Shown piece after piece: positions 52,990 to 61,966 of a stretch of 64,000 bases of DNA (position 1 is its first letter; every line of letters begins with the position of its first letter). Both the position numbers and the translations under genes were made by a program. A model generated the notes under the pieces. The model had not been told where the DNA came from, made no database searches, and saw only the letters and a program-made list of their open reading frames with translations. Source of the stretch: CADEED01 sp035765415 (GTDB taxonomy: Bacteria; Pseudomonadota; Gammaproteobacteria; Steroidobacterales; Steroidobacteraceae); assembly GCA_035765415.1 (NCBI GenBank), contig DASTXR010000163.1, positions 1 to 64,000 on the forward strand. The letters run 5' to 3'.

Positions 52990-54244
52990 GGCGCAGGGCC
53001 TCCGCCGGCAGCGTGCGCGAAGCGCGCCACGCGGGGTAGATAGTGGCCAGCGCCGACAGCGCCAGCGCCACGCCGGATACCTGCAGGACGTCGCCGAGAC
53101 GCACTTCGGAAGGGAGATCGCTCATGAGGTACACACTCGCATCGAGGAATTGAATGCCGAAAGCCTTTTCGATGGCGTGGATGACGTCGGTGACGTACAG
53201 CGCCAGCGCCCAGCCGAGAAACGCGCCGGCGATCGTGCCGACGAGGCCGATCAACGCGCCCTGCACCAGGAACACCTTGAGCACGTTGACGGGCGCCGCG
53301 CCGATGGTGCGCAGGATGGCGATGTCCGTCTGCTTCTCTTTCACGATCATCACCAGCGTTGCCACCAGGTTGATCGCGGCGACCACCACGAGGATCAGCA
53401 GGATGAAAAACATCATGGACTTCGTGAGCTCGATCGAGAGGAAGAAATTCGCATGGTCGCGCGTCCAGTCGTTGACGAAGTAGCCGGCGCCGTCGTAGTC
53501 GATGGCGCGCGCCACGGTGCGCACCATCAGCGGCGCGAGGAACGGATCCTCGAGCGCCAGGCGCAGGCCGGTCACGCTGTTCCCGAGGCGATAGAGCGTG
53601 GCGGCGTCGTTCATGTGCGTGAGCGCGAGTCCGCGGTCGAACTCGTACATGCCGGACTCGAAGACGCCGATGACCGTGAAGCGACGCATGCGCGGCGCAA
53701 AGCCTGCCGGTGTGGGGCTGCCCTCGGGCGCCATGACCACCACCTTGTCGCCCGTCTTCACGGCGAGCTCCAGAGCGAGCGCGCTGCCGAGGATGATCTG
53801 GAATTTTCCGGCCTGCAGCGACTCGAGCTTTCCCTCGCGCATCCGGCCGCCGAGGCCCACCGCCTTCACCTCTTCTTCAGGAAGGATGCCGCGCACCATC
53901 GCGCCAGCCACGCGATCGCCATTGGCGAGCAGGCTGCGCGATTCCACGTAAGGAACCACCGCCACCACGCCCGGCTCGCGCGCGGCGTCGCGCTGCGCCT
54001 GGCGCCAGTTGGCAATCTCGCCTTCGATGCCGGTGATGGTGGCGTGCGAGGTGACGGTCAGCATGCGGCTGCGCAGCTCGCGCTCGAACCCGTTCAGCAC
54101 CGAGAGCACGACGATGAGCACGGCCACGCCCAGCGCGAGCCCGATGACCGACATCGACGCGACGAACGACACGAAGCCGCTGCGATGCGTGGACCGCAGG
54201 TACCGCGTGCCTATCTTCCATTCATAGGACCAGTCGAAGCTCAT
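52982..54244 (-). CDS. lolE: Lipoprotein-releasing system permease, LolE type
   Basis: This 420-residue FtsX/LolE-family permease has an N-terminal helix (GLALGVAVLIVVLSVLNGFE), a large periplasmic domain and three C-terminal helices with ILRTIGAAPVNVLKVFLVQG. It forms the LolCDE complex with its neighbours. The start ATG overlaps the stop of the other permease gene by four bases. Which of the two is LolC and which LolE cannot be settled by eye; both resemble each other. Confidence 0.88.
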   Translation of the reverse strand: MSFDWSYEWKIGTRYLRSTHRSGFVSFVASMSVIGLALGVAVLIVVLSVLNGFERELRSRMLTVTSHATITGIEGEIANWRQAQRDAAREPGVVAVVPYVESRSLLANGDRVAGAMVRGILPEEEVKAVGLGGRMREGKLESLQAGKFQIILGSALALELAVKTGDKVVVMAPEGSPTPAGFAPRMRRFTVIGVFESGMYEFDRGLALTHMNDAATLYRLGNSVTGLRLALEDPFLAPLMVRTVARAIDYDGAGYFVNDWTRDHANFFLSIELTKSMMFFILLILVVVAAINLVATLVMIVKEKQTDIAILRTIGAAPVNVLKVFLVQGALIGLVGTIAGAFLGWALALYVTDVIHAIEKAFGIQFLDASVYLMSDLPSEVRLGDVLQVSGVALALSALATIYPAWRASRTLPAEALRHE

Positions 54245-55491
54245 TCGTATCTCAGCGCGTCGGCTGGCGGAATGCGCGAGGCGCGGAACGCCGGGTAGAT
54301 AGTGGCGGCCAGCGTTATCAGCATGGAGATGCCGGCGATCCAGACGATCTGCCCGAAGCGCAGCTCCGAGGGGATGCGTGTAACCATGTACACGTCGGAG
54401 CTGAAGATCTCGAAGCTGAACAGCCGTTCGAGGAACGCGGCGGCCGGCCCGGCGTAGTAACCCAGCCAGCAACCGAGCACGACTCCGAGCGCGACGCCGA
54501 ACCACGCGATGACGCTGCCCTGGATCAGGAAGATGGCCATGACGCGGCGCGGTGACGTGCCCAGCGTGCGCAGGATGGCGATATCGGTGCGCTTGTCGGT
54601 CACCACCATCGCGAGCATCGCCACGAGATAGAAGGCCGCGACCGCGATGATCAGCATGAGGATGATCGCAACCATGGTCTTCTCGATGCGGATGGCGCGG
54701 AAATAGCTGGCGTGGTCCACGGTCCAGTCGCGCACCTCCACGCCCGCCGGCAACAGCTTTGCGAGCGTGGCCGAATTTTCGCTGGCCTCGAGTGCGTTGC
54801 CGAAATTCACGTGCAGCGACATGCGTGCATCCGGGTTCGGCAACAGCGCGCGCACGTCTTCGATGGCGGCGATCAGCAATTCGCCGTCGTAGTCCTGCAA
54901 TGCCGCGTCGAACACACCGGCCACCAGGAATTCCCGCAACCTCGGTTCCGGCACTCCGTTCGCGTCGGTCGTGGGCACCAGCACCGAGATCGGATCGCCC
55001 ACGCCCAGCCCTAACATCTGTGCGATGCCGCGGCCGATGATGACGTGATCGGAACCGGCCTCGAGATCGGCGAGCCTGCCTTCGACGATGGCGCTGGCAA
55101 TCCGCGCGACCTCGCCTTCGTGGTTGGGATCGATGCCGCGAAGCCGCACGGGCAGCATGTCCGGCTTGCGCACCGCCAGCGCCTCGATTTCGATGAACGG
55201 GGCGGCGCCCGTGACATTCGGCGCGCGTCGCACGATCTGCGCAAGGCTGCTCCAGTCGGGCGTGGCCCTGGAATCGGGCGCGACGAAAACGCGCGCATGC
55301 GCCGACAGCGCCAGCAACCGGTCGCGCAACTCCCCTCCCAGGCCATTCATGACCGACAGGATCACGATGAGCGCGGTCACGCCCAGGCACACGCACAGCA
55401 GCGAAACCCAGGTGATGAACGAAACGAAGAACTTGTGGGAGCGGGCCCGCACGTAGCGCAGGCCGATGAACAAGGGCAGGGAATTCAGCAT
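54241..55491 (-). CDS. lolC: Lipoprotein-releasing system permease, LolC type
   Basis: This 416-residue permease has the same layout as its downstream neighbour: N-terminal helix (VCLGVTALIVILSVMNGLG), periplasmic domain, and C-terminal helices with ILRTLGTSPRRVMAIFLIQGS. It is the first gene of the lolC-lolE-lolD run on the minus strand. The order places both permeases before the ATPase, unlike the lolC-lolD-lolE order of E. coli. Confidence 0.88.
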   Translation of the reverse strand: MLNSLPLFIGLRYVRARSHKFFVSFITWVSLLCVCLGVTALIVILSVMNGLGGELRDRLLALSAHARVFVAPDSRATPDWSSLAQIVRRAPNVTGAAPFIEIEALAVRKPDMLPVRLRGIDPNHEGEVARIASAIVEGRLADLEAGSDHVIIGRGIAQMLGLGVGDPISVLVPTTDANGVPEPRLREFLVAGVFDAALQDYDGELLIAAIEDVRALLPNPDARMSLHVNFGNALEASENSATLAKLLPAGVEVRDWTVDHASYFRAIRIEKTMVAIILMLIIAVAAFYLVAMLAMVVTDKRTDIAILRTLGTSPRRVMAIFLIQGSVIAWFGVALGVVLGCWLGYYAGPAAAFLERLFSFEIFSSDVYMVTRIPSELRFGQIVWIAGISMLITLAATIYPAFRASRIPPADALRYE

Positions 55492-55634
55492 TGCGCGGGA
55501 TTCTGGGCCAAAAATCGGACGGAGATCACAAAAGCACTGTTAGTTTGAGTCGGTACATGGCGACAGCGGCTGACTTTGCCACAGCGGGGGGTATATTGCC
55601 GCCACGGTCGAGTCGCCGGCCGCAGGAGAAAGCC

Positions 55635-55931
55635 ATGCTTGCCCGCACCATCAGGTTCAGTTGGATTTTAGCTGCAACGTTTGCAGCCTCAGTGCCACCC
55701 GCCGCGGTCAGCGAGACTCTGGCCATCGACGGCCAGGTCGCCATCAAACCCGCCGGGATCGAAACCCCGCTGCGCGGATCCACGATGACCGCCGTCGAAC
55801 AGAAATTCGGCGCCCCGGCCAACAAGAGTGGGCCCGTAGGCAATCCCGCCATCACCAAGTGGTTCTACCCGAACTTCGTGGTCGTGTTCGAGAACGACAA
55901 GGTTCTGCACGCGGTGGTCGTGTCGAGCTGA
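55635..55931 (+). CDS. Small exported protein with BamE/SmpA-like character
   Basis: This 98-residue product has a signal peptide (TIRFSWILAATFAASVPPAAVS). The mature part reads GSTMTAVEQKFGAPANKSGP then TKWFYPNFVVVFENDKVLHAVVV, which resembles the short SmpA/BamE-type fold. AGGAG lies about 8 bases before the ATG at 55635. It stands alone upstream of mfd. Family assignment is tentative. Confidence 0.75.
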   Translation: MLARTIRFSWILAATFAASVPPAAVSETLAIDGQVAIKPAGIETPLRGSTMTAVEQKFGAPANKSGPVGNPAITKWFYPNFVVVFENDKVLHAVVVSS

Positions 55932-55950
55932 TCGCCTTCTGATAATGAGC

Positions 55951-55969
55951 GGCGCGCCCCGGGCGCGCC
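55951..55969 (+). terminator. GC-rich hairpin after the small exported protein gene
   Basis: GGCGCGCC, loop CCG, GGCGCGCC forms a perfect 8-base-pair hairpin 20 bases after the stop at 55931. It is followed only by TCGTTC, not a clear T run, so it may be a weak terminator or just a GC-rich palindrome. Confidence 0.35.
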
Positions 55970-56054
55970 TCGTTCAATGGGCACGGCAGCAGACCGTGCG
56001 TGGGTCGTGACGGCGGAGTAAGCTGCCGCGCTTTTCGCACCGACCCCGCCTTAG

Positions 56055-59000
56055 ATGCCTGCATTGCTCCACCCGGCCCTGCCCAGCCCCAAGTCGCGCC
56101 AGCACTGGCACCAGCTCTATGGCTCCGCGCGCAGCCTGGCGCTGGCCGAAGCCGTTGAATCGGACACACGCCCGTACCTGGTCATCGCGCGCGATGCGCG
56201 TGAGCTCGACCAGCTTCGCGCCGAGCTCGCGTTCTTCCTCGGCGGCAGCCGGTCCATTCATGTGCTGCCGGACTGGGAAGTCCTGCCCTACGACCTGTTC
56301 TCGCCGCATCCCGACATCATCTCCGAACGCCTCGCGGCGCTCGCGGAAATGCCGCGGCTCAAATCGGCGGTGCTGCTGGCCGCGGCGGACACGCTGGGCC
56401 AGCGCATCGCGCCGCGGGGTTACGTGGACGGCCGGACGTTCAACCTGTCGGTGGGCGACAAGCTGCCCATCGAGCCGCTGCGTGCGCGGCTGGTGGAATC
56501 CGGCTATGCCTCGGTGTCGCAGGTCAGCGCGCCGGGCGAATTCGCGCTGCGCGGATCGCTGTTCGACGTCTACCCCATGGGCGCCGGCACCCCGCTGCGC
56601 GTCGACCTGTTCGACGACGAGATCGAAGCGATCCGCGAATTCGATCCCGACACCCAGCGTTCCGGTGAATCGCTGAAACAGGTGCGCCTGCTGCCGGGCC
56701 GCGAAATGCCGCTGGACGCGGACTCGGTCAAGGCGTTCCGCCTGCGTTACCGCAAGCGCTTCGAGGGCGACCCCACGAAGAGCGTGATCTATCGCGGCGT
56801 CAGCGATGGGCTCGCCCCTCCGGGCATCGAGTTCTACCTGCCGCTGTTCTTCGACACCACCGATACGCTGCTCGACTATCTACCCACGGACACGGTGGTG
56901 TGCGCGGGCGCGGAAATGCCCGCCGCCGTGGAACGCGCCGCGCGCAGCATCGCCGAACGATACGAAGAGCGGCGGCACGACGTGGAGCGCCCGGTGCTCG
57001 CACCGGATGAGCTGTACCTCGCGCCCGAAGAACTGCAGGCGCGGCTCGACAATTTCACGCGCATCGATCTCGAGAGCTTCAAGGTCGAGGATCCCGCCAG
57101 GGGCTTCAACTTCGCCACCGCAGCGCCGCAGGAATGGCGCATCGACCTGCGCTCCGAGCGGCCGCTCGCGCCGCTCGAAAATTTTCTCGACACGTATCCG
57201 GGACGCGTATTGCTGGCCGCGGATTCCGCCGGGCGGCGCGAAGTGCTGCTCGAGATGTTGCGGGCGCACGGGCTCAAGCCCAAGGGTGTCGCCGGCTGGC
57301 ACGAGTTCGTCGAGAGTGATGCACCCTTCGCGCTGTGCGTGGCGCCGGAGATGGCCGGGCTCAACATCCTCACGCCGCCCATCGCCGTGCTCGGCGAAGC
57401 GCAACTGTTCGGCCAGCGCGCGCGGCAGGAACGCCGGCGGCGGCGCGCGGCTTCCGATCCCCAGGCGATCCTTCGCGACCTCACGACGCTGGGCCCCGGC
57501 TCGCCCGTGGTGCACGAGGAGTACGGCGTGGGCCGCTATCTCGGGCTGCAGGTGATGCAGGTCGCCGGCCAGGACGGCGAGTTCGTGGTGCTCGAGTACG
57601 CGGGCGGCGACAAGCTGTACGTGCCCGTGCAGCAGCTTCACCTGGTCTCGCGTTACTCGGGCGCCGCGCCCGAAAGCGCGCCGCTGCACAAGCTGGGCAC
57701 CGACCAGTGGGCCAAGGCGCGCAAACGCGCCGCCGACAAGATCCGCGACGTGGCCGCCGAGCTGCTCGACCTCTACGCCCAGCGCCAGGCTCGCCGCGGG
57801 CCGTCGCTGCCGTCGAAGGAACTGGAGTACCAGGCGTTCACGAGCAGCTTCCCGTTCGAGGAAACCGCCGACCAGGCCGAAGCCATTCGCCAGGTGCTGC
57901 AGGATCTGGACAATGAAAAACCCATGGATCGCGTGGTGTGCGGTGACGTGGGCTTCGGCAAGACCGAAGTGGCCATGCGTGCGGCGTTTGTCGCCGCGCA
58001 GGCCGGCAAGCAGGTGGCGGTGCTGGTGCCGACGACGCTGCTCGCCGAGCAGCACACCAACAACTTTCGCGATCGTTTCGCCGACTGGCCGGTCCGCATC
58101 GAGTCACTGTCGCGTTTCAGGAGCGGCAAGGAATCGAACGCGGTGCTCGATGGCATCGAGCGCGGCACGGTGGACATCGTCATCGCCACGCAGAAGCTGC
58201 TGCACGCCAACGTCCGGTTCAAGGATCTCGGGCTCATCATCGTCGATGAAGAGCACCGCTTCGGCGTACGCGACAAGGAGAAGCTGAAGACGCTGCGCGC
58301 CGAAGTGCACGTGCTGACGCTCACGGCCACGCCGATTCCGCGCACGCTGAACATGGCACTGGGCGGATTGCGCGACCTGTCACTCATCACGACGCCACCG
58401 GCCGAGCGGCTCGCGATCAAGACCTTCGTCACCGAGTGGCACGCGCCCACGCTGCGCGAGGCCGCGTTGCGCGAGTTCCGCCGCGGCGGCCAGGTGTATT
58501 TCGTGCACAACGTGGTCGAGACCATCGAGAAGACGGCACAGGAAATCGCCAGGCTCATTCCGGAAGCCGAGGTGCGCGTCGGTCACGGGCAGATGCGGGA
58601 GCGCGATCTCGAGCAGCTCATGGTCGACTTCTATCACCGCCGCTTCAATTTCCTGGTGTGCACCACCATCATCGAAAGCGGCATCGACGTGCCCACGGCC
58701 AACACCATCATGATCGATCGGGCGGACAAGCTCGGCCTCGCGCAGCTGCACCAGCTTCGCGGCCGCGTCGGACGTTCGCATCACCGGGCCTATGCGTACC
58801 TGCTGACGCCGCCGCGCAAGGCGCTGTCGCTGGATGCCGTCAAGCGGCTCGAAGCCATCGAATCGCTCGAGGACCTCGGCGCCGGATTCGTGCTGGCCAC
58901 GCACGATCTCGAGATCCGCGGCGCCGGCGAGTTGTTAGGCGAGTCGCAGAGCGGCGAGCTCACGGAGATCGGCCTCACCATGTACCTCGACCTGCTCGAG

Positions 59001-59525
59001 CAGGCCGTGAAAGCGCTCAAGGAAGGCAAGGAACCGGTCCTGGACCGCCCGCTCGCCGCCACCGCGGAGGTGGAGCTGCGATTGCCGGCGCTGCTGCCGG
59101 AGAGTTTCGTGGCCGACGTTCCCGTGCGGCTGGCGCTGTACAAGCGCCTGGCGGCCGCGCCCGACAATGCCGCCATCGACGCGTTGACCGAAGAGATCGT
59201 GGACCGCTTCGGGCCGCTGCCGCCGCCTGCCACCAACCTGCTGCGCGTGGCAAGGCTCAAACTCGCGGCGCGCGCCATCGGAATCCGCCGACTCGACCTG
59301 GGCCCGCAAGGTGGCTACGCGCTGTTCGAGGAGCAGAACCAGGTGGACCCGCGTGCTGTCATACGCCTGGTGCAACACCCGGACCGGGACTATCGCCTGG
59401 AGGGCTCGCTCAAGTTGCGGATATCGCGCGAGACCGACGAGGACGCGGAACGTTTCGAGTTTGCCGAAGATTTCCTCGCCGAGCTCAAGGGCGCTGCAAA
59501 GCCACGCGGTGCGAACAGACAATAA
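56055..59525 (+). CDS. mfd: Transcription-repair coupling factor Mfd
   Basis: Mfd releases stalled RNA polymerase at lesions and recruits UvrA. The 1156-residue product has UvrB-like N-terminal domains (HVLPDWEVLPYDLFSPHPD). The RNA-polymerase interaction domain contains GSPVVHEEYGVGRYLG. The RecG-like motor has Walker A GDVGFGKTEVA and Walker B IIVDEEHRFGV, with LTATPIPRTL as motif III and GRVGRSHHRAYAY later. The TRCF C-terminal domain follows. Length and motifs match the family. The ATG at 56055 gives the usual N-terminus. Confidence 0.97.
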   Translation: MPALLHPALPSPKSRQHWHQLYGSARSLALAEAVESDTRPYLVIARDARELDQLRAELAFFLGGSRSIHVLPDWEVLPYDLFSPHPDIISERLAALAEMPRLKSAVLLAAADTLGQRIAPRGYVDGRTFNLSVGDKLPIEPLRARLVESGYASVSQVSAPGEFALRGSLFDVYPMGAGTPLRVDLFDDEIEAIREFDPDTQRSGESLKQVRLLPGREMPLDADSVKAFRLRYRKRFEGDPTKSVIYRGVSDGLAPPGIEFYLPLFFDTTDTLLDYLPTDTVVCAGAEMPAAVERAARSIAERYEERRHDVERPVLAPDELYLAPEELQARLDNFTRIDLESFKVEDPARGFNFATAAPQEWRIDLRSERPLAPLENFLDTYPGRVLLAADSAGRREVLLEMLRAHGLKPKGVAGWHEFVESDAPFALCVAPEMAGLNILTPPIAVLGEAQLFGQRARQERRRRRAASDPQAILRDLTTLGPGSPVVHEEYGVGRYLGLQVMQVAGQDGEFVVLEYAGGDKLYVPVQQLHLVSRYSGAAPESAPLHKLGTDQWAKARKRAADKIRDVAAELLDLYAQRQARRGPSLPSKELEYQAFTSSFPFEETADQAEAIRQVLQDLDNEKPMDRVVCGDVGFGKTEVAMRAAFVAAQAGKQVAVLVPTTLLAEQHTNNFRDRFADWPVRIESLSRFRSGKESNAVLDGIERGTVDIVIATQKLLHANVRFKDLGLIIVDEEHRFGVRDKEKLKTLRAEVHVLTLTATPIPRTLNMALGGLRDLSLITTPPAERLAIKTFVTEWHAPTLREAALREFRRGGQVYFVHNVVETIEKTAQEIARLIPEAEVRVGHGQMRERDLEQLMVDFYHRRFNFLVCTTIIESGIDVPTANTIMIDRADKLGLAQLHQLRGRVGRSHHRAYAYLLTPPRKALSLDAVKRLEAIESLEDLGAGFVLATHDLEIRGAGELLGESQSGELTEIGLTMYLDLLEQAVKALKEGKEPVLDRPLAATAEVELRLPALLPESFVADVPVRLALYKRLAAAPDNAAIDALTEEIVDRFGPLPPPATNLLRVARLKLAARAIGIRRLDLGPQGGYALFEEQNQVDPRAVIRLVQHPDRDYRLEGSLKLRISRETDEDAERFEFAEDFLAELKGAAKPRGANRQ

Positions 59526-59547
59526 CGACCCGGTATACTTCCCGCCC

Positions 59548-60183
59548 ATGACGACCACCGGCCGCTCCCGTTCGCGAACTCTGATTGCCGCCCTGCTGCT
59601 CGCGCTCGTGAGCGCGAGCGCCACGCTGCCACGGGCAGCGGCGCAGACCGCTCCATCCGCCCGCGTCTATACCGTCGAGATCATCGTGTTCCGGAACATG
59701 AGCGGCGCCGGCGGGCCCGAAGACTGGAGCGTGAAACCCGTGGCGCGCGGCCCGGACACCCCGGACGCGCCGATCACCGGCAAGTTCGTGCAGTCCGTGC
59801 CGGCGGCGCAGTTCCAGCTCAACGACGTCGCCCGGAAACTGCAGAACACGTCTAACTATCAACCCATCGCGCATTTCGCCTGGCAGCAGACCGCCAGCTC
59901 CTGGGGTTCGCGCGCCGGGTTCACCGTGGCGAAACTCGCCGGCGCCACGCCGGGGCTGTCCGGCATCATCTACCTCGAAAGCGGCACCTACCTGCATCTC
60001 GGCATGTCGCTCAACTACCAGACGTCCAATCCGCCCGAAGGGCTCGGCGCTCCGCCCGACACCGTGTTCACGCTCAGTGAATCGCGCCGCATCCGCGTCG
60101 ACAAGCCGAGCTACTACGATCACCCGGCGTTCGGCGTCGTCGCGCTGGTGACGCCGGCGAATCGTTCGACGGGCGGACGCTGA
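59548..60183 (+). CDS. CsiV family protein
   Basis: This 211-residue product has a signal peptide (residues about 12-33, ending AAAQ). The mature part opens YTVEIIVFRNM, the CsiV hallmark, with PAAQFQLNDVARKLQ and a final segment, KPSYYDHPAFGVVALVTP, matching the C-terminal family block. CsiV in Shewanella and relatives is a periplasmic peptidoglycan-binding protein, and the gene regularly lies just after mfd, as here (22-base gap). Confidence 0.85.
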   Translation: MTTTGRSRSRTLIAALLLALVSASATLPRAAAQTAPSARVYTVEIIVFRNMSGAGGPEDWSVKPVARGPDTPDAPITGKFVQSVPAAQFQLNDVARKLQNTSNYQPIAHFAWQQTASSWGSRAGFTVAKLAGATPGLSGIIYLESGTYLHLGMSLNYQTSNPPEGLGAPPDTVFTLSESRRIRVDKPSYYDHPAFGVVALVTPANRSTGGR

Positions 60184-60346
60184 CCCCACTGGGGCGATAA
60201 CGCCACACCCCGGCGCCCCGACAACCGCCGGCCACGGCTTTAGTTAGACGCGATTGCGCGATGCAATGCGCGAAAGTGTGAAGAATTTCCATGGTGCAAA
60301 CGTTCGCGTCGCGAGCAGTATCGACGCAAACGCGAAGGAGAGCGCC

Positions 60347-61753
60347 ATGGGAATGTCGAGACGGGAATTTTCCCTGTTGATGTCATCCGCCGCGGCGGCA
60401 CTTGCCGCTCCGCGGGCGCTCGCGGCGCCGCTCAAGGTACGGCGCGGCATCCACACGCTCGGCGCGACGGACCTCGACGTGCTGCGCGCCGGCATCAGCG
60501 CGATGAAGGCGCTGCCCACCGAGGATTTCCGCAGCTGGATGTACCAGGCGGGCGTGCACGGAAGCACCGCGGCCGAGGCCGCCGCCATTCCCGACGGCGC
60601 CACGTACTGGCGGCAGTGCAAGCACAACAGCCCGCATTTCCTGACGTGGCATCGCTGGTACCTGCTGTTCTGCGAAGAGATCATGCGGCTGCTCGCCGAT
60701 GACTGCCACCTGACGCTGCCGTACTGGGACTACATCGCCGACAATTTCCTGCCGGAACCGCTGCGCATTCCAGCCGACGTCACGACCAATTCGCTGTACG
60801 ACGACACGCGCCACCCCGACATCAACACGGGGGTGAGCGGGATCTCCGGGTTGCACACCGACGCACTCGATGTCGTGGACTTCCTCATGTTCTCGGACGA
60901 CCTCGCTTCCAATCCTCACAACGGCGTTCACAACCAGATCACCGGCAACATGGGCCTGGTCCGCACCGCGGGACGCGACCCGGTGTTCTGGCTGCATCAC
61001 TGCAACATCGATCGTTACTGGGAATGCTGGATCCGCAAAGGCGGAGGGCGCGTACACCCCGGCAGTCCCTGGAGCGACGAGGAGTTTCCGTTCCACTCGC
61101 TGACGGGCCGGCGGGACGTCATCGTGGCAGACGGGTTGCGCACCGCGGACCTGGGTTACACCTACGACAGCCTGCCGTGCAGCCTCCTGGTGGTCTGGGA
61201 AATTCCGGATTGGATCCGTGACCTGGTGTTCGTGCGCGTGCCATGGCGCAGGCCGCCGCTGCCCGATCCGCCACCCTGGCGCGAAATTCTCGAGTTGCCG
61301 CCGCTCACGCTCAACGGTCAGCCCACGGCCGTCGTGGTTTCTCGCGCCGAGTTCCTGCGCGCCGGCGGCGCGAATGCCCGCCGAGTGGCGGTCGTCCTGC
61401 ACGGCGTCGAAGGCCTGAGCGCCAGGGAGAACCGCGCTTTCAGCCTGGACGTCGCGCTCGCGCCCGACGCCAAACGCATCGCGGTCAACGACTTCAGGGG
61501 CGTGGCGCCCATCGATGCGTTCGGCAACTTCGAGTTGTCGGTGCTGGCGGAACACGCCGAACATCACGGCGCCTCGTCAGCGCTGGTGCTCGAACTGCCC
61601 GAGCGTGCGTTGAAAGCCTTGTCGGCCGGGGGTGATGAATTCGCGCTCGTGTTTTTCCGTCGCGGTCACGTGGACCGCGACGGCCGGCCGCGCCCGTTCG
61701 ACGCCAAGCAACCCTTGTTCCGAATCGGCGCGACGCGGCTGGCGGTGCAGTGA
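60347..61753 (+). CDS. Tyrosinase family copper protein with Tat signal
   Basis: This 468-residue product starts with a twin-arginine signal (SRREFSLLMSSAAAALAAPRALA). The copper A site is CKHNSPHFLTWHRWYL (His93 and His102, with a third ligand perhaps His71). Copper B has HNGVH (191/195) and DPVFWLHHCNIDRYW (217/218). The C-terminal 200 residues resemble the extension of polyphenol oxidases. AAGGAG is 7 bases before the ATG. Such enzymes hydroxylate or oxidise phenols in the periplasm or outside. It is flanked by CsiV and an inverted-repeat element. Confidence 0.88.
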   Translation: MGMSRREFSLLMSSAAAALAAPRALAAPLKVRRGIHTLGATDLDVLRAGISAMKALPTEDFRSWMYQAGVHGSTAAEAAAIPDGATYWRQCKHNSPHFLTWHRWYLLFCEEIMRLLADDCHLTLPYWDYIADNFLPEPLRIPADVTTNSLYDDTRHPDINTGVSGISGLHTDALDVVDFLMFSDDLASNPHNGVHNQITGNMGLVRTAGRDPVFWLHHCNIDRYWECWIRKGGGRVHPGSPWSDEEFPFHSLTGRRDVIVADGLRTADLGYTYDSLPCSLLVVWEIPDWIRDLVFVRVPWRRPPLPDPPPWREILELPPLTLNGQPTAVVVSRAEFLRAGGANARRVAVVLHGVEGLSARENRAFSLDVALAPDAKRIAVNDFRGVAPIDAFGNFELSVLAEHAEHHGASSALVLELPERALKALSAGGDEFALVFFRRGHVDRDGRPRPFDAKQPLFRIGATRLAVQ

Positions 61754-61966
61754 AATGGGGACATTCCTGATTTGCTAGCAAAAGGGGACGGGGCTCGGTG
61801 GTGGAGCGTCAGCGTCGTGCCTCGATCCCGCTTGCAAAGAAATCGGAGATTGGGACCTACTTCGAGCGCCCGGCGGAAATGTGAGCGGCCGCGTGCCCTC
61901 TACGCGCTGACGCTCCACCGCCGAGGTCCGGCCCCTTTTGCTAGGAATTGGGGAGTGTCCCCATTT
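61753..61966. repeat. Inverted-repeat element of 214 bases between convergent genes
   Basis: Arms of 62 bases at 61753-61814 and 61905-61966 are inverted copies with 9 mismatches, starting AAATGGGGACA. The arm ends match those of the elements at 43415-43796 and 7626-7677. The core at 61816-61843 matches 43481-43508 in inverted orientation with one mismatch. It overlaps the last base of the tyrosinase stop and the last base of the convergent PAS-GGDEF stop, so it fills the whole gap. Confidence 0.85.
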
